A stretch of DNA of 64,000 nt from Nemertoderma westbladi. Its lineage: Eukaryota > Xenacoelomorpha > Nemertodermatida > Nemertodermatidae. The position numbers and the translations under genes are program-made. A model generated the notes under the pieces. That model saw nothing but the letters and a program-made list of their open reading frames with translations, had not been told where the DNA came from and searched no databases. The stretch lies in NCBI GenBank assembly GCA_032718475.1, contig JAUCBJ010001884.1, positions 1-64,000 of the forward strand, read 5' to 3'. Below, one piece after another: positions 1 through 10,700 of the stretch. Position 1 is the stretch's first letter; the number at the start of each line of letters is the position of its first letter.

Positions 1-671
1 GTGACAAGAAACTCCCTACAAATCGCAATTGGCTGGAATTTGAACCAGAGATAGTTTGACCTCTCCGACCACTTACTGGGTGAGTCAGAATTTTTATTTT
101 TACTTTGATTCCGCCTTTGATTGCACCAGTCGCACCGTAGTTATTCTGCAACCTTCAACCTTACTGTAGAGTTTTAGTTTATAACTTTTACAAAAACCTT
201 TGACTTTTAATGAGAAATAGCCGAGATATAAGAATCTAATAATCATAATATCTAATATTGCATGTTTTAGCTGGAGATCATTTATCATTTATTGGAATAC
301 TTTAAAATAAGGGTAAAAAAAGGTTTTTTTTTCACGACTACTGGCGCTTTCGCTAAACATTTACACTAAAAATGACATACAGGTTGTAGCTGAACTTGAC
401 ATCTGATAACATCGGCACTTTTTTTTAAGATACACCCCAACGAGGTAAGATAATTTATTTTATTAATTAATTATTAGTAGAAACAATCAAAAATATGAAT
501 ATTATTATAATATTATCATTATATTATTATAAGTACGAATTATAGCGTTTAGTGTGGTTTGTTTATAATTAATAATTTAAAAGTTGTAATAATATAAAAC
601 TTCATAACCTCGGCAGTTTACAAGAGCTGGTGGAAGTAAAACGGAAAACAATAAGAAGTCAGAGAGGGAGT
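1..671. other. AT-rich intergenic DNA
   Basis: No coding region, RNA gene or clear repeat was found. The stretch is AT-rich, with TAT/ATT runs near 490-600. Confidence 0.6.
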
Positions 672-1372
672 CTGGAGTTCGGGTTTTAGTGAGGGAGACT
701 GGAGTTCGGGTTTTGGAGTTAGTGAGGGAGACTGGAGTTCGGGTTTTAGTGAGGGAGACTGGAGTTCGGGTTTTAGTGAGGGAGACTGGAGTTCGGGTTT
801 TAGTGAGGGAGACTGGAGTTCGAGTTTTGGAGTTAGTGAGGGAGACTGGAGTTCGGGTTTTAGTGAGGGAGACTGGAGTTCGGGTTTTGGAGTTAGTGAG
901 GGAGACTGGAGTTCGGGTTTTAGTGAGGGAGACTGGAGTTCGGGTTTTAGTGAGGGAGACTGGAGTTCGGGTTTTAGTGAGGGAGACTGGAGTTCGGGTT
1001 TTAGTGAGGGAGACTGGAGTTCGGGTTTTAGTGAGGGAGACTGGAGTTCGGGTTTTAGTCAGGGAGACTGGAGTTTGGGTTTTAGTGAGGGAGACTGGAG
1101 TTCGGGTTTTAGTGAGGGAGACTGGAGTTCGGGTTTTAGTGAGGGAGACTGGAGTTCGGGTTTAGTGAGGGAGACTGGAGTTCGGGTTTTAGTCAGGGAG
1201 ACTGGAGTTTGGGTTTTAGTGAGGGAGACTGGAGTTCGTTTTAGTGAGGGAGACTGGAGTTCGGGTTTTGGAGTTAGTGAGGGAGACTGGAGTTCGGGTT
1301 TTAGTGAGGGAGACTGGAGTTCGGGTTTTTCCGAGCAGTTAGTGAGGGAGACTGAAGTTCGGGTTTTTCCCT
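672..1372. repeat. 27-bp minisatellite
   Basis: About 25 tandem copies of a 27-bp unit (GTGAGGGAGACTGGAGTTCG followed by GGTTTTA) with a few longer variants that add GGAGTT. Because 27 is divisible by 3 the array stays open in more than one plus-strand frame (VRETGVRVL repeats, or SEGDWSSGF). No start context, domain or flanking exon supports a protein. Confidence 0.95.
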
Positions 1373-1374
1373 AG

Positions 1375-1734
1375 AGGAGTGTTTGGATGCGCAGTAATTT
1401 GAAGAACTTTTAATAATCAGAATTTTAAAAACTGTAAATTCAAGTAGGCTTGAGTGTTTTGTATATCTGTCTGTTTGCTTGAACTTATAATTGGTACACT
1501 CATTCGATAATAGGGGCTAGAAATTAACTTACAAATTAAGATTTTAGAGGAATAGAAATTAGCTTAATTTCTTTATTTTCAAGATCCTTCAAATTAAAGT
1601 GGCCTGCACATCACATTGTAATGTATTACATGATATGTTACAGATTAGATTAAATTAATTTATTGACATTGACATAATAAAGATCATCCACGTGCGACTG
1701 GTAAACGCCAATAAGTTGGACGCAATAAAAAATG
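1375..1734. other. intergenic, nothing recognised
   Basis: AT-rich single-copy-looking DNA without a supported feature. Confidence 0.5.
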
Positions 1735-1965
1735 ATCCCTCTCCAAGGGAAATTCTACGCAAATAACAGCTGATTGCTCTCAAAAATAAAATTACAGTAT
1801 TGTATTAGTTTACTGTTTTGGTTAAAAGAAGGTGCCACTGTAACCTGCTCCTTTCCATAAATTGAGAGTTTAACATTGAGGCGGATATTAATTCGCCAAG
1901 ATGGGATTTGCGTCTTGTTCCCCCCCCCCCCCCCCCCCCCCCCTCCCCCCGTCTCAAACATATAG
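1735..1965. repeat. dispersed repeat copy with poly-C tract
   Basis: This segment shares blocks with 14840-15172: CAAATAACAGCTGATT, then CTCAAAAAT, a TTTAACATT block and GATTTGCG. It is therefore one of two copies of an interspersed repeat. It contains a run of about 23 C at 1919-1943, a T, then six C. Confidence 0.6.
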
Positions 1966-3859
1966 AATAAAACACAGACAAGCGGTAAACATAAAGGAAA
2001 ACTCAGACAACGTGTAAAAACATAAAGGAAAACTCAGACAAGGTGTAAACATAATGCTAACATTAACAAACAACAGCAGTAGGACTGATATTACGGATAA
2101 CCAATAATGATTTAAGCCATACATAGATAATCAGTATCGGTTCGGTGTGATGAGCAATGATTGTAAAAGGAGCAAACCAGTCAATTTATAAGGCAGAGGA
2201 GATACCAGTCAGTATATAGTCAATTAAGTATAAATATAATACTTACTGTAATTTGTAAAAAACGCAATCAACAAGTAAAGTAAAATAAATTAATACAAAT
2301 AAGTAATGTTCTTCGATAAGAGAAAAGTATCTAAGAAGCGTTTTTGTCACTAATTTTAATTGACAGAAATTCTATTATTCTGTCCAATGTGTTGAGTTTT
2401 GCACACGACCGGTCCAACGAGTTGACAGGTTTTTAGGACGAACGAGGCGAATTCTAGAATTCCATCAAGTGAAATTACAGTATGTAGTGATACAAGGAGT
2501 TCTTTCCGACAAGTTTTTTGAACAGAGACACTAATTTATCTCAAAATTTTAACGATTTCCTGGAATTGATTGATGCGTAATTTTAACTGCAGTAGGCCCA
2601 TTGCAGTACCAGTAATGGGAAATAGTTGTAATATATAATTGTCAATACGATGCGATTGTATTATTATGAATTATCATTTACTTGGTATATACAAATTGTC
2701 ATATGATATATTATTTTTTCGAATTATTATATAATTCAAGTAGTGTATGCACGTTCGTGGGGCCTTCGCGCAGCACGAGGCTCAGTTATGAGATACAGAT
2801 TAATATTGAGCGATTCTACAGTATCACAAACTCTAAGAAATTTAACCAAACACCAGTAAATCAAAGAGAGGGAATAAGCCCCCCCCCCCCTCTTAACCTC
2901 CCTCTTAATCTGCACCACCCCAACCCAAAGGCGCACACAGGATTGATGAAAGGCAGAGGTAGGCTACTGTATTAAAATAAAATTTGTGTTTTAAAAGTTA
3001 TATTTATTTTTAATATAACACAAAATACAACTGGAAGCGATTCACAAATATACAAGCAGCACAAATTTCTAGCAAAAATAATTAAAGATCGCATATTATT
3101 TAATTTACTTCAACCAACAAAAAAATCAATAAACTCATGTTACAGTATTGGTAACATGTTAAACTCATAAAGTAATATATTAAATTTTAAGCGTGGAGGC
3201 GACCCAATTTGTAAGAAATATAAAACTTACCTTATGCCGATAGTATTGATACTGAGATATTAATTTATCATGTCAACACCTCAACGAAATTATTTAGCTA
3301 ATTATTCTGAAGAATCATGATTAAGTACTCGGCCAATCATTTTGTAAGCTAAACACAATAACCAAGCTGGCTTATTAGTCTGGCTCATTACAATGCTGCC
3401 TTTGAGTAGAGGTGGGGTGTGGTTGGACTGGTTCCCCTTCCAAGCTAGGCTAGGCATGCCAAGGAAGGAGGGAGCTATAGCTGGAGACGGGGCATTTTAA
3501 TAACTTAATTACGTTTAGATCAATTAAAAACACATTTCTTAAAGCAATTATCTTGAACTAATTAAAATCTATAATGGAATGGGGTATGGGGAATACAGTT
3601 GTATAATTTTTAAGTATAATTATTTAAGTCTTATACTAGAAATAATTAATATCCTTTAAGAGGCAGGTTGAAAACTCTAATCAACTTATTTAACTAATTA
3701 ACTGCTATTATCTTAGCTTCTCGAAGGCCACTCAGAAATTCAACTTGTAAATTTCTAAACTTTTGCCAGACTACATGTGTACCAATTTTGGATAGATTTC
3801 ATTACTATTTGGCTGCGTTATTAACGTTTAAAATTGAACATAACAGAACAACAGAACGA
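1966..3859. other. intergenic, minor repeats
   Basis: An imperfect two-copy repeat of about 36 bp (CATAAAGGAAAACTCAGACAA) lies at 1990-2060 and a poly-C run at 2880-2890. Otherwise it is AT-rich with no supported gene. Confidence 0.5.
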
Positions 3860-3860
3860 C

Positions 3861-3994
3861 AGACATACCGATTGAGTTAGTGGTACCCGTATGCTAAGCT
3901 CGCTTTCTTTCGTGGCTCGCCCCACAACAGACACACCGATTGAGTTAGTGGTACCCGTATGCTAAGCTCGCTTACTTTCGTGGCTCGCCCCACA
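3861..3994. repeat. 68-bp direct tandem duplication
   Basis: Two nearly identical units start at 3861 and 3929 (AGACAYACCGATTGAGTTAG and following) and each ends GGCTCGCCCCAC. They differ by only two or three bases, so the duplication is recent. Confidence 0.85.
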
Positions 3995-4127
3995 TATCCT
4001 TTTCAGCAGATTCCACATGAATGAAATGCGGTATTCAGCGCATCTTACTACATAAATCCACATCTGTCAATCATATCGTATCATATCAGATCAAATTTAA
4101 TTGAAATATTAAGGATTCGAATCTATG

Positions 4128-4205
4128 AAAATTTGCTGCTGCAACCAGGTCTCGAACTCTGTAAGTAATAGTACAGCACCTGTGCTCTCACCACTGAGCT
4201 AAAAT
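4128..4205 (-). repeat. tRNA-derived SINE fragment
   Basis: Read on the minus strand this has a Pol III A box (TAGCTCAGTGGTGAGAGCA) and, about 30 bp on, a B box (GAGTTCGAGACC). The spacing is tRNA-like but the acceptor and anticodon arms do not fold well, so a tRNA-derived SINE or tRNA relic fits better than a functional tRNA. Confidence 0.6.
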
Positions 4206-4588
4206 GATGTACTTTCTGGTACTAAAATAGTGATTGAAAGACTTTCTGCCATTACTTTAGTGGTAGAAAATAATCAAGTGCGCAAGGGCACTACTTTCTT
4301 ACTTTTCTGTTTTCTACAAAACTCTTGTCAACCTTTCTATCTGTCAAATTTTCTGGCAACCAACACATGGAAAGCGTAGCCGTGGACGACCGGCTATATC
4401 ATATATTATACCAACTTGAAAGGGGTACTGGACTTAAGAGAGCTGAAAAGAGCTACTTTTTACACAATTGTGTAATTTTTTTTACTTTATACTTTATTTT
4501 TTTTACTTATACAAAAACTAAATACCCATATCTACTCATTCATCTGCAGGTTGGTTATACCCATTCGAGTTTCGCATCTCCGGTATTG
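4206..4588 (+). other. 5' leader or 5' UTR intron of the OATP-like gene
   Basis: The frame of the transporter is open back to about 4325, but this part has no ATG in good position and is not transporter-like. A pyrimidine-rich tract ending CATCTGCAG (AG at 4548-4549) looks like a 3' splice site, so the coding exon probably begins at 4550 with its ATG at 4589. A short HGKRSRGRP-like translation near 4370 resembles a decayed LINE tail. Confidence 0.5.
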
Positions 4589-6859
4589 ATGGCGAGTGGT
4601 GCCAGCGTGTCAGCCCATACCCCAACCTGCGCACTCGCGGCTACTACAAACACCGACACACAATGCAATGAGGATGATTCGACCTCCATCGCTTCTCAAC
4701 CCACCGTTATAGTCTCCCGATATGGATGGGGGCGCCTTACTCCCAACTTCCTACAATTCGCCAACGATACGCGCTGGGCCCTCGTCATCCTGTCTATGAT
4801 AGCCCTCGCCACAAACATGGTTGTCAACACCCCCAGCATGTTCTCCACCTTGGAACGGCGGTTCCACTTCACTGCGGCGCAGACTGGCGCTCTTGTCGCC
4901 ACCTACGATATATCGGTTACCTTGGCAATCCTCCCGGAGACTTACTATGGCGGACGGAAGAGTAAGCCTCTCGTCGTTGGGATCGGCACTCTTCTGGGCG
5001 CTGTGGGCTGCACGATGTATTATCTGCCGCATTTTGTTTCTGGTTACTACATTCCACCTAGTCAGAAGGAGATGCAATGGACACAGAGCCCCGATGCCTC
5101 CAAGCTAATCATTGGCATTGCTAATGATTCCTTACTCCCGCCAATTGCAGCTGCTAACATTATACCACCCCCGATCTCAACCGCAGATATCGACTCGATT
5201 CAAGAAGAGAGTTTGTCAAGATATTTTTCTGTATTTGTCATCGCTACGGCACTCATTGGCATTGGAAATGCCCCACAGTATCCGCTGCACACGACCTATT
5301 TCTTCGAGAATTTGTCTTCCAGATTCGCCCCAATCTACCTCGGTATCTACTTCGCGATCACATTTATAGGCCCGGCTCTTGGCTTCACCTTGAGTGGAAT
5401 CTTTCTTAAGCTGCCTGTAGACTTGAGGGATATGGGTCTGGACGATTCTGATCCTCGATTCATTGGGGCTTGGTGGTTGAATCACACTGTGGTTGCCGCT
5501 ATCCTTTTCCTCTCATTCATTCCGGTTCTTGGGCTGCCAAACCGACTGCGTGGACGGCATTCCTTGTTGGAAGAAGGTGAGCTGGTAGAAGACGAAGAAA
5601 CGAATGAGTCATTGGACCAAAAACCGACAGAATCCAAGGCTAAAAAGTCCCTGAGGATAATTGCCCGGGAGCTCTCCGGGGATGGCCCCCCTCCCAAGGA
5701 GCCGAGTCTCTCGGAGTTGCCGCGGTTGTTGATGCTGAATCTTTGCAACCCGGTTCTCGTCCTCATCACGGTCGCCCGAACTATCGAGGTTTGGGGGATC
5801 AACTCGGTGCTTCCATTCATGGTCAAATACCTCGAACACCAATTCAACTTGACCCCAAGTACTTGTAGCTTTATAATCGGCGGGGTTATGTTCCCGTTAG
5901 CGTGCACCGGTCTGCTTGTGGGCGGCTGGATCGTGAAGTCCTTCAAACTCAATGTGCAACAGATGTTCCGCATGGTGATTATACTCAATGTGGTGTGCAT
6001 GCCGTTGCACGCGTCCTTCCTGGTTACTTGTCGACAGCAGTCTTTCCCCGGGGTCACCTCCCCCTATCCCGCCGACATTCCCACCGCATTCTCAGAGGGA
6101 GACAACGCCACACTCCAACTCCCTGGTGAGATCGACCTGGTTAGAGGCTGCAACCGGCATCTGCACTGCAAGTTGGACGAATTCGACCCGGCTTGCGGCC
6201 TTGGCCACAACCTCTATTCGCCGTGCATGGCGGGCTGCATCTCGGGTCGGCAGGAGTGCTACTGTCTGCAGGACACATCGGACTCTCGTAACATATCCTC
6301 CCTGACTGTGGAACCAGGATTCTGCCAACAGGGCTGCAACAAGGTATATATATACTTCCCCATGCTCGCTATCCTAGTGTTTCTAGGTGTTATGAACGGG
6401 GTCCCGTACATGATGCTCTTTCTCAACGTGGTCCATCCCTCCCACAAACCAATGGGTATCGCTCTCGTTAGCACATTTATTCGCCTTCTCTCCAACATCC
6501 CGGCCCCTTTACTCTTCGGTAAACTAATCGACTCGACCTGCTCCCTGTGGTCCCCCAACGACTCGGTCCGCGGTTCCTCCTACTGTATCTGGTACGACAC
6601 GTGGACTTTGAGTCTCTCGTTTTTCTGTATCACTCTGATCCCCGCTGTTTCCGCATTCTTCCTCCAGTTGGTCGCTTACCGACTCTACGCCAAATACGAG
6701 ACGGTGGAGCGACCCAGACGGAAGCGCCGTAGGTCGTCGTCCCGTTGCAGTGACGGGAGCAGACCGCCGCCCGAATCAACCGAAACCAAGAGATTGTCAA
6801 ACATTCTGGAAGTTACCGATGATATTCAACGTTCAGAAACACGGGAGACCTTCGCCTAG
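4589..6859 (+). CDS. organic anion transporter polypeptide (OATP/SLCO family)
   Basis: A 756-residue multipass transporter in one exon. The OATP family exchanges amphipathic organic anions across the plasma membrane through a 12-helix MFS-type fold. About twelve hydrophobic segments are visible. The large extracellular loop before the tenth is Cys-rich (about residues 475-580, including CGLGHNLYSPCMAGCISGR), the Kazal-like loop that defines the family. After it come the conserved NGVPYMMLFLNVV and PAPLLFGKLIDSTC stretches. The family signature before the third extracellular loop is reduced to FIGAWWLNH. The C-terminal tail is basic and Ser/Arg-rich and probably cytosolic. I chose the start at MASGASVS because the frame upstream is noncoding and ends in a splice acceptor. 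AATAAA signals follow at 7377 and 7384. Length is typical of OATPs; the subfamily cannot be named. Confidence 0.9.
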   Translation: MASGASVSAHTPTCALAATTNTDTQCNEDDSTSIASQPTVIVSRYGWGRLTPNFLQFANDTRWALVILSMIALATNMVVNTPSMFSTLERRFHFTAAQTGALVATYDISVTLAILPETYYGGRKSKPLVVGIGTLLGAVGCTMYYLPHFVSGYYIPPSQKEMQWTQSPDASKLIIGIANDSLLPPIAAANIIPPPISTADIDSIQEESLSRYFSVFVIATALIGIGNAPQYPLHTTYFFENLSSRFAPIYLGIYFAITFIGPALGFTLSGIFLKLPVDLRDMGLDDSDPRFIGAWWLNHTVVAAILFLSFIPVLGLPNRLRGRHSLLEEGELVEDEETNESLDQKPTESKAKKSLRIIARELSGDGPPPKEPSLSELPRLLMLNLCNPVLVLITVARTIEVWGINSVLPFMVKYLEHQFNLTPSTCSFIIGGVMFPLACTGLLVGGWIVKSFKLNVQQMFRMVIILNVVCMPLHASFLVTCRQQSFPGVTSPYPADIPTAFSEGDNATLQLPGEIDLVRGCNRHLHCKLDEFDPACGLGHNLYSPCMAGCISGRQECYCLQDTSDSRNISSLTVEPGFCQQGCNKVYIYFPMLAILVFLGVMNGVPYMMLFLNVVHPSHKPMGIALVSTFIRLLSNIPAPLLFGKLIDSTCSLWSPNDSVRGSSYCIWYDTWTLSLSFFCITLIPAVSAFFLQLVAYRLYAKYETVERPRRKRRRSSSRCSDGSRPPPESTETKRLSNILEVTDDIQRSETRETFA

Positions 6860-7395
6860 CCTTACGTCTTTATTATTTAGCAAATTTTAATTTTTTTTGT
6901 GCCATAATATTTATATATCTGGTTTTGGTTTTGTATATCGTTTTTTTATATACAACATTTCCATATAATAATGGTGGCCTTTCTTATGTTCGAGTAAATT
7001 GGTTGTTACTTAGTTAAATAGATTAGTTATAATGGCTGAATAAGTAAATAATAATTTCGTCTACGTACAGTCAGTAATAATAATTATGTGTATATATAGT
7101 TTGTAAATCGATAAATTTATTATGGAATATATTTTTCGTATATGTTGCCATATATTATATCATTAGCAGATACTCACACAAATTTATTCATTATATATTT
7201 TTTTTAAACACAGACCACTCCTCTTGCGCACAGTAGTTGAACTTTGCAGTAATTTTATATCATTCAGTAAAAGGTATTTTATTAATTTTTACCCGAAGAA
7301 GAATATCCCCAATATTTGGGACTGTACAACACAGTATCAGTGCTATTATGGTATTTAGTTAGTTTAGCATTGAGGAAATAAAGAATAAAGATGAT
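6860..7395 (+). other. probable 3' UTR of the OATP-like gene
   Basis: AT-rich, no ORF. Two overlapping polyadenylation signals AATAAA at 7377-7382 and 7384-7389 suggest the transcript ends near 7400. Confidence 0.5.
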
Positions 7396-7726
7396 TTATA
7401 AATAGTTTTATTTTCGAGTAAGACTGTCTAGTTCTAGATTCTAAAATATTTTCTTTTAAGGTAAATTTATTTATTTTGCGAACAGCGGGTTAATCTACCT
7501 GAGTGGTCGATGGTCTTGTCCCGCAAGAGTGTCCACCTGTCCGTCAGACAGACACTGGGCAGACGGACTTTATTGTTTTTAACATTAATGATGCGCTCCC
7601 ATTAATTCAATAAAAGTTTAGTCCTCCAAGTAAACTTGCCAGAAGTTTAGAAGTGCCAGAAGTACGGCAGCATGGTTTGGCAGAGCTAATGTCTATTCTA
7701 CTAATAAAATCATTGTTTTTGGTGCA
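7396..7726. other. intergenic, nothing recognised
   Basis: Short spacer between the transporter 3' end and the satellite; no supported feature. Confidence 0.4.
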
Positions 7727-10700
7727 ATGGGTGTTATTACTTGAGAACATTGAACCCGAAGTTGTTTTCCGGTTGTTTTTCTCGAGAACATTGAACCCAA
7801 CTTTGTTTTCCAGTTGTTTTTCTCGAACACTGAACCCAACACTGTTTTCCGGTTGTTTTTCTCAAGAACATTGAACCCAACACTGTTTTTCTGTTGTTTA
7901 TTACTTGGGAACATTGAACCCAACGTTGTTTTTCTCAAGAACATTGAACCCGAAGTTGTTTTTCTTGAGAACATTGAACCCGAAGTTGTTTTCCGGTTGT
8001 TTTTCTCGAGAACATTGAACCCAACTTTGTTTTCCAGTTGTTTTTCTCGAACACTGAACCCAACACTGTTTTCCGGTTGTTTTTCTCGAGAACATTGAAC
8101 CCGAAGTTGTTTTCCGGTTGTTTTTCTCGAGAACATTGAACCCAACTTTGTTTTCCAGTTGTTTTTCTCGAACACTGAACCCAACACTGTTTTCCGGTTG
8201 TTTTTCTCAAGAACATTGAACCCAACACTGTTTTTCTGTTGTTTATTACTTGGGAACATTGAACCCAACGTTGTTTTTCTCAAGAACATTGAACCCGAAG
8301 TTGTTTTTCTTGAGAACATTGAACCCGAAGTTGTTTTCCGGTTGTTTTTCTCGAGAACATTGAACCCAACTTTGTTTTCCAGTTGTTTTTCTCGAACACT
8401 GAACCCAACACTGTTTTCCGGTTGTTTTTCTCGAGAACATTGAACCCGAAGTTGTTTTCCGGTTGTTTTTCTCGAGAACATTGAACCCAACTTTGTTTTC
8501 CAGTTGTTTTTCTCGAGAACATTGAACCCAACACTGTTTTTCTGTTGTTTATTACTTGGGAACATTGAACCCAACGTTGTTTTTCTCAAGAACATTGAAC
8601 CCGAAGTTGTTTTTCTTGAGAACATTGAACCCGAAGTTGTTTTCCGGTTGTTTTTCTCGAGAACATTGAACCCAACTTTGTTTTCCAGTTGTTATTCTCG
8701 AACACTGAACTCAACGCTGTTTTCCTGTTGTAATTAATTACTCAAGAAAATTGAACCCAACACTGTTTTTATGTTGTTTATTACTTGAGAAAATTGAACC
8801 AAAAGATGTTTTTCTTGAGAACATTGAACCCGAAGTTGTTTTCCGGTTGTTTTTCTCGAGAACATTGAACCCGAAGTTGTTTTCCGGTTGTTTTTCTCGA
8901 GAACATTGAACCCAACTTTGTTTTCCAGTTGTTTTTCTCGAACACTGAACCCAACACTGTTTTCCGGTTGTTTTTCTCGAGAACATTGAACCCGAAGTTG
9001 TTTTCCGGTTGTTTTTCTCGAGAACATTGAACCCAACTTTGTTTTCCAGTTGTTTTTCTCGAACACTGAACCCAACGCTGTTTTCCTGTTGTAATTAATT
9101 ACTCAAGAAAATTGAACCCAACACTGTTTTTATGTTGTTTATTACTTGAGAAAATTGAACCCAAAGATGTTTTTCTTGAGAACATTGAACCCGAAGTTGT
9201 TTTCCGGTTGTTTTTCTCGAGAACATTGAACCCGAAGTTGTTTTCCGGTTGTTTTTCTCGAGAACATTGAACCCGAAGTTGTTTTCCGGTTGTTTTTCTC
9301 GAGAACATTGAACCCGAAGTTGTTTTCCGGTTGTTTTTCTCGAGAACATTGAACCCGAAGTTGTTTTCCGGTTGTTTTTCTCGAGAACATTGAACCCAAC
9401 TTTGTTTTCCAGTTGGTTTTCTCGAACACTGAACCCAACGCTGTTTTCCTGTTGTAATTAATTACTCAAGAAAATTGAACCCAACACTATTTTTATGTTG
9501 TTTATTACTTGAGAAAATTGAACCCAAAGATGTTTTTCTTGAGAACATTGAACCCGAAGTTGTTTTCCGGTTGTTTTTCTCGAGAACATTGAACCCGAAG
9601 TTGTTTTCCGGTTGTTTTTCTCGAGAACATTGAACCCGAAGTTGTTTTCCGGTTGTTTTTCTCGAGAACATTGAACCCAACGTTGTTTTCCGGTTGTTTT
9701 TCTCGAGAACATTGAACCCAACTTTGTTTTCCAGTTGGTTTTCTCGAACACTGAACCCAACGCTGTTTTCCTGTTGTAATTAATTACTCAAGAAAATTGA
9801 ACCCAACACTGTTTTTATGTTGTTTATTACTTGAGAAAATTGAACCCAAAGATGTTTTTCTTGAGAACATTGAACCCGAAGTTGTTTTCCGGTTGTTTTT
9901 CTCGAGAACATTGAACCCAACTTTGTTTTCCAGTTGGTTTTCTCGAACACTGAACCCAACGCTGTTTTCCTGTTGTAATTAATTACTCAAGAAAATTGAA
10001 CCCAACACTGTTTTTATGTTGTTTATTACTTGAGAAAATTGAACCCAAAGATGTTTTTCTTGAGAACATTGAACCCGAAGTTGTTTTCCGGTTGTTTTTC
10101 TCGAGAACATTGAACCCGAAGTTGTTTTCCGGTTGTTTTTCTCGAGAACATTGAACCCGAAGTTGTTTTCCGGTTGTTTTTCTCGAGAACATTGAACCCA
10201 ACGTTGTTTTCCGGTTGTTTTTCTCGAGAACATTGAACCCGAAGTTGTTTTCCGGTTGTTTTTCTCGAGAACATTGAACCCAACTTTGTTTTCCAGTTGT
10301 TTTTCTCGAACACTGAACCCAACGCTGTTTTCCTGTTGTAATTAATTACTCAAGAAAATTGAACCCAACACTGTTTTTATGTTGTTTATTACTTGAGAAA
10401 ATTGAACACAAAGATGTTTTTCTTGAGAACATTGAACCCGAAGTTGTTTTCCGGTTGTTTTTCTCGAGAACATTGAACCCGAAGTTGTTTTCCGGTTGTT
10501 TTTCTCGAGAACATTGAACCCAACTTTGTTTTCCGGTTGTTTTTCTCGAGAACATTGAACCCAACTTTGTTTTCCGGTTGTTTTTCTCGAGAACATTGAA
10601 CCCAACTTTGTTTTCCAGTTGTTTTTCTCGAACACTGAACCCAACGCTGTTTTCCTGTTGTAATTAATTACTCAAGAAAATTGAACCCAACACTGTTTTT

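Noticed and set aside
689-1374. Long VRETGVRVL-type frames
   Set aside because: They are translations of a 27-bp minisatellite with no ATG, splice or domain support; the period is simply a multiple of 3.
1919-1950. Poly-C and poly-G tracts (also 16127-16147, 17152-17177) as functional G-quadruplex sites
   Set aside because: Pure homopolymers of uncertain length, prone to sequencing error; nothing links them to function.
4325-4588. N-terminal 88 residues in frame with the OATP
   Set aside because: No ATG, low-complexity Phe/Tyr text, and a splice-acceptor-like CATCTGCAG just before the plausible start.
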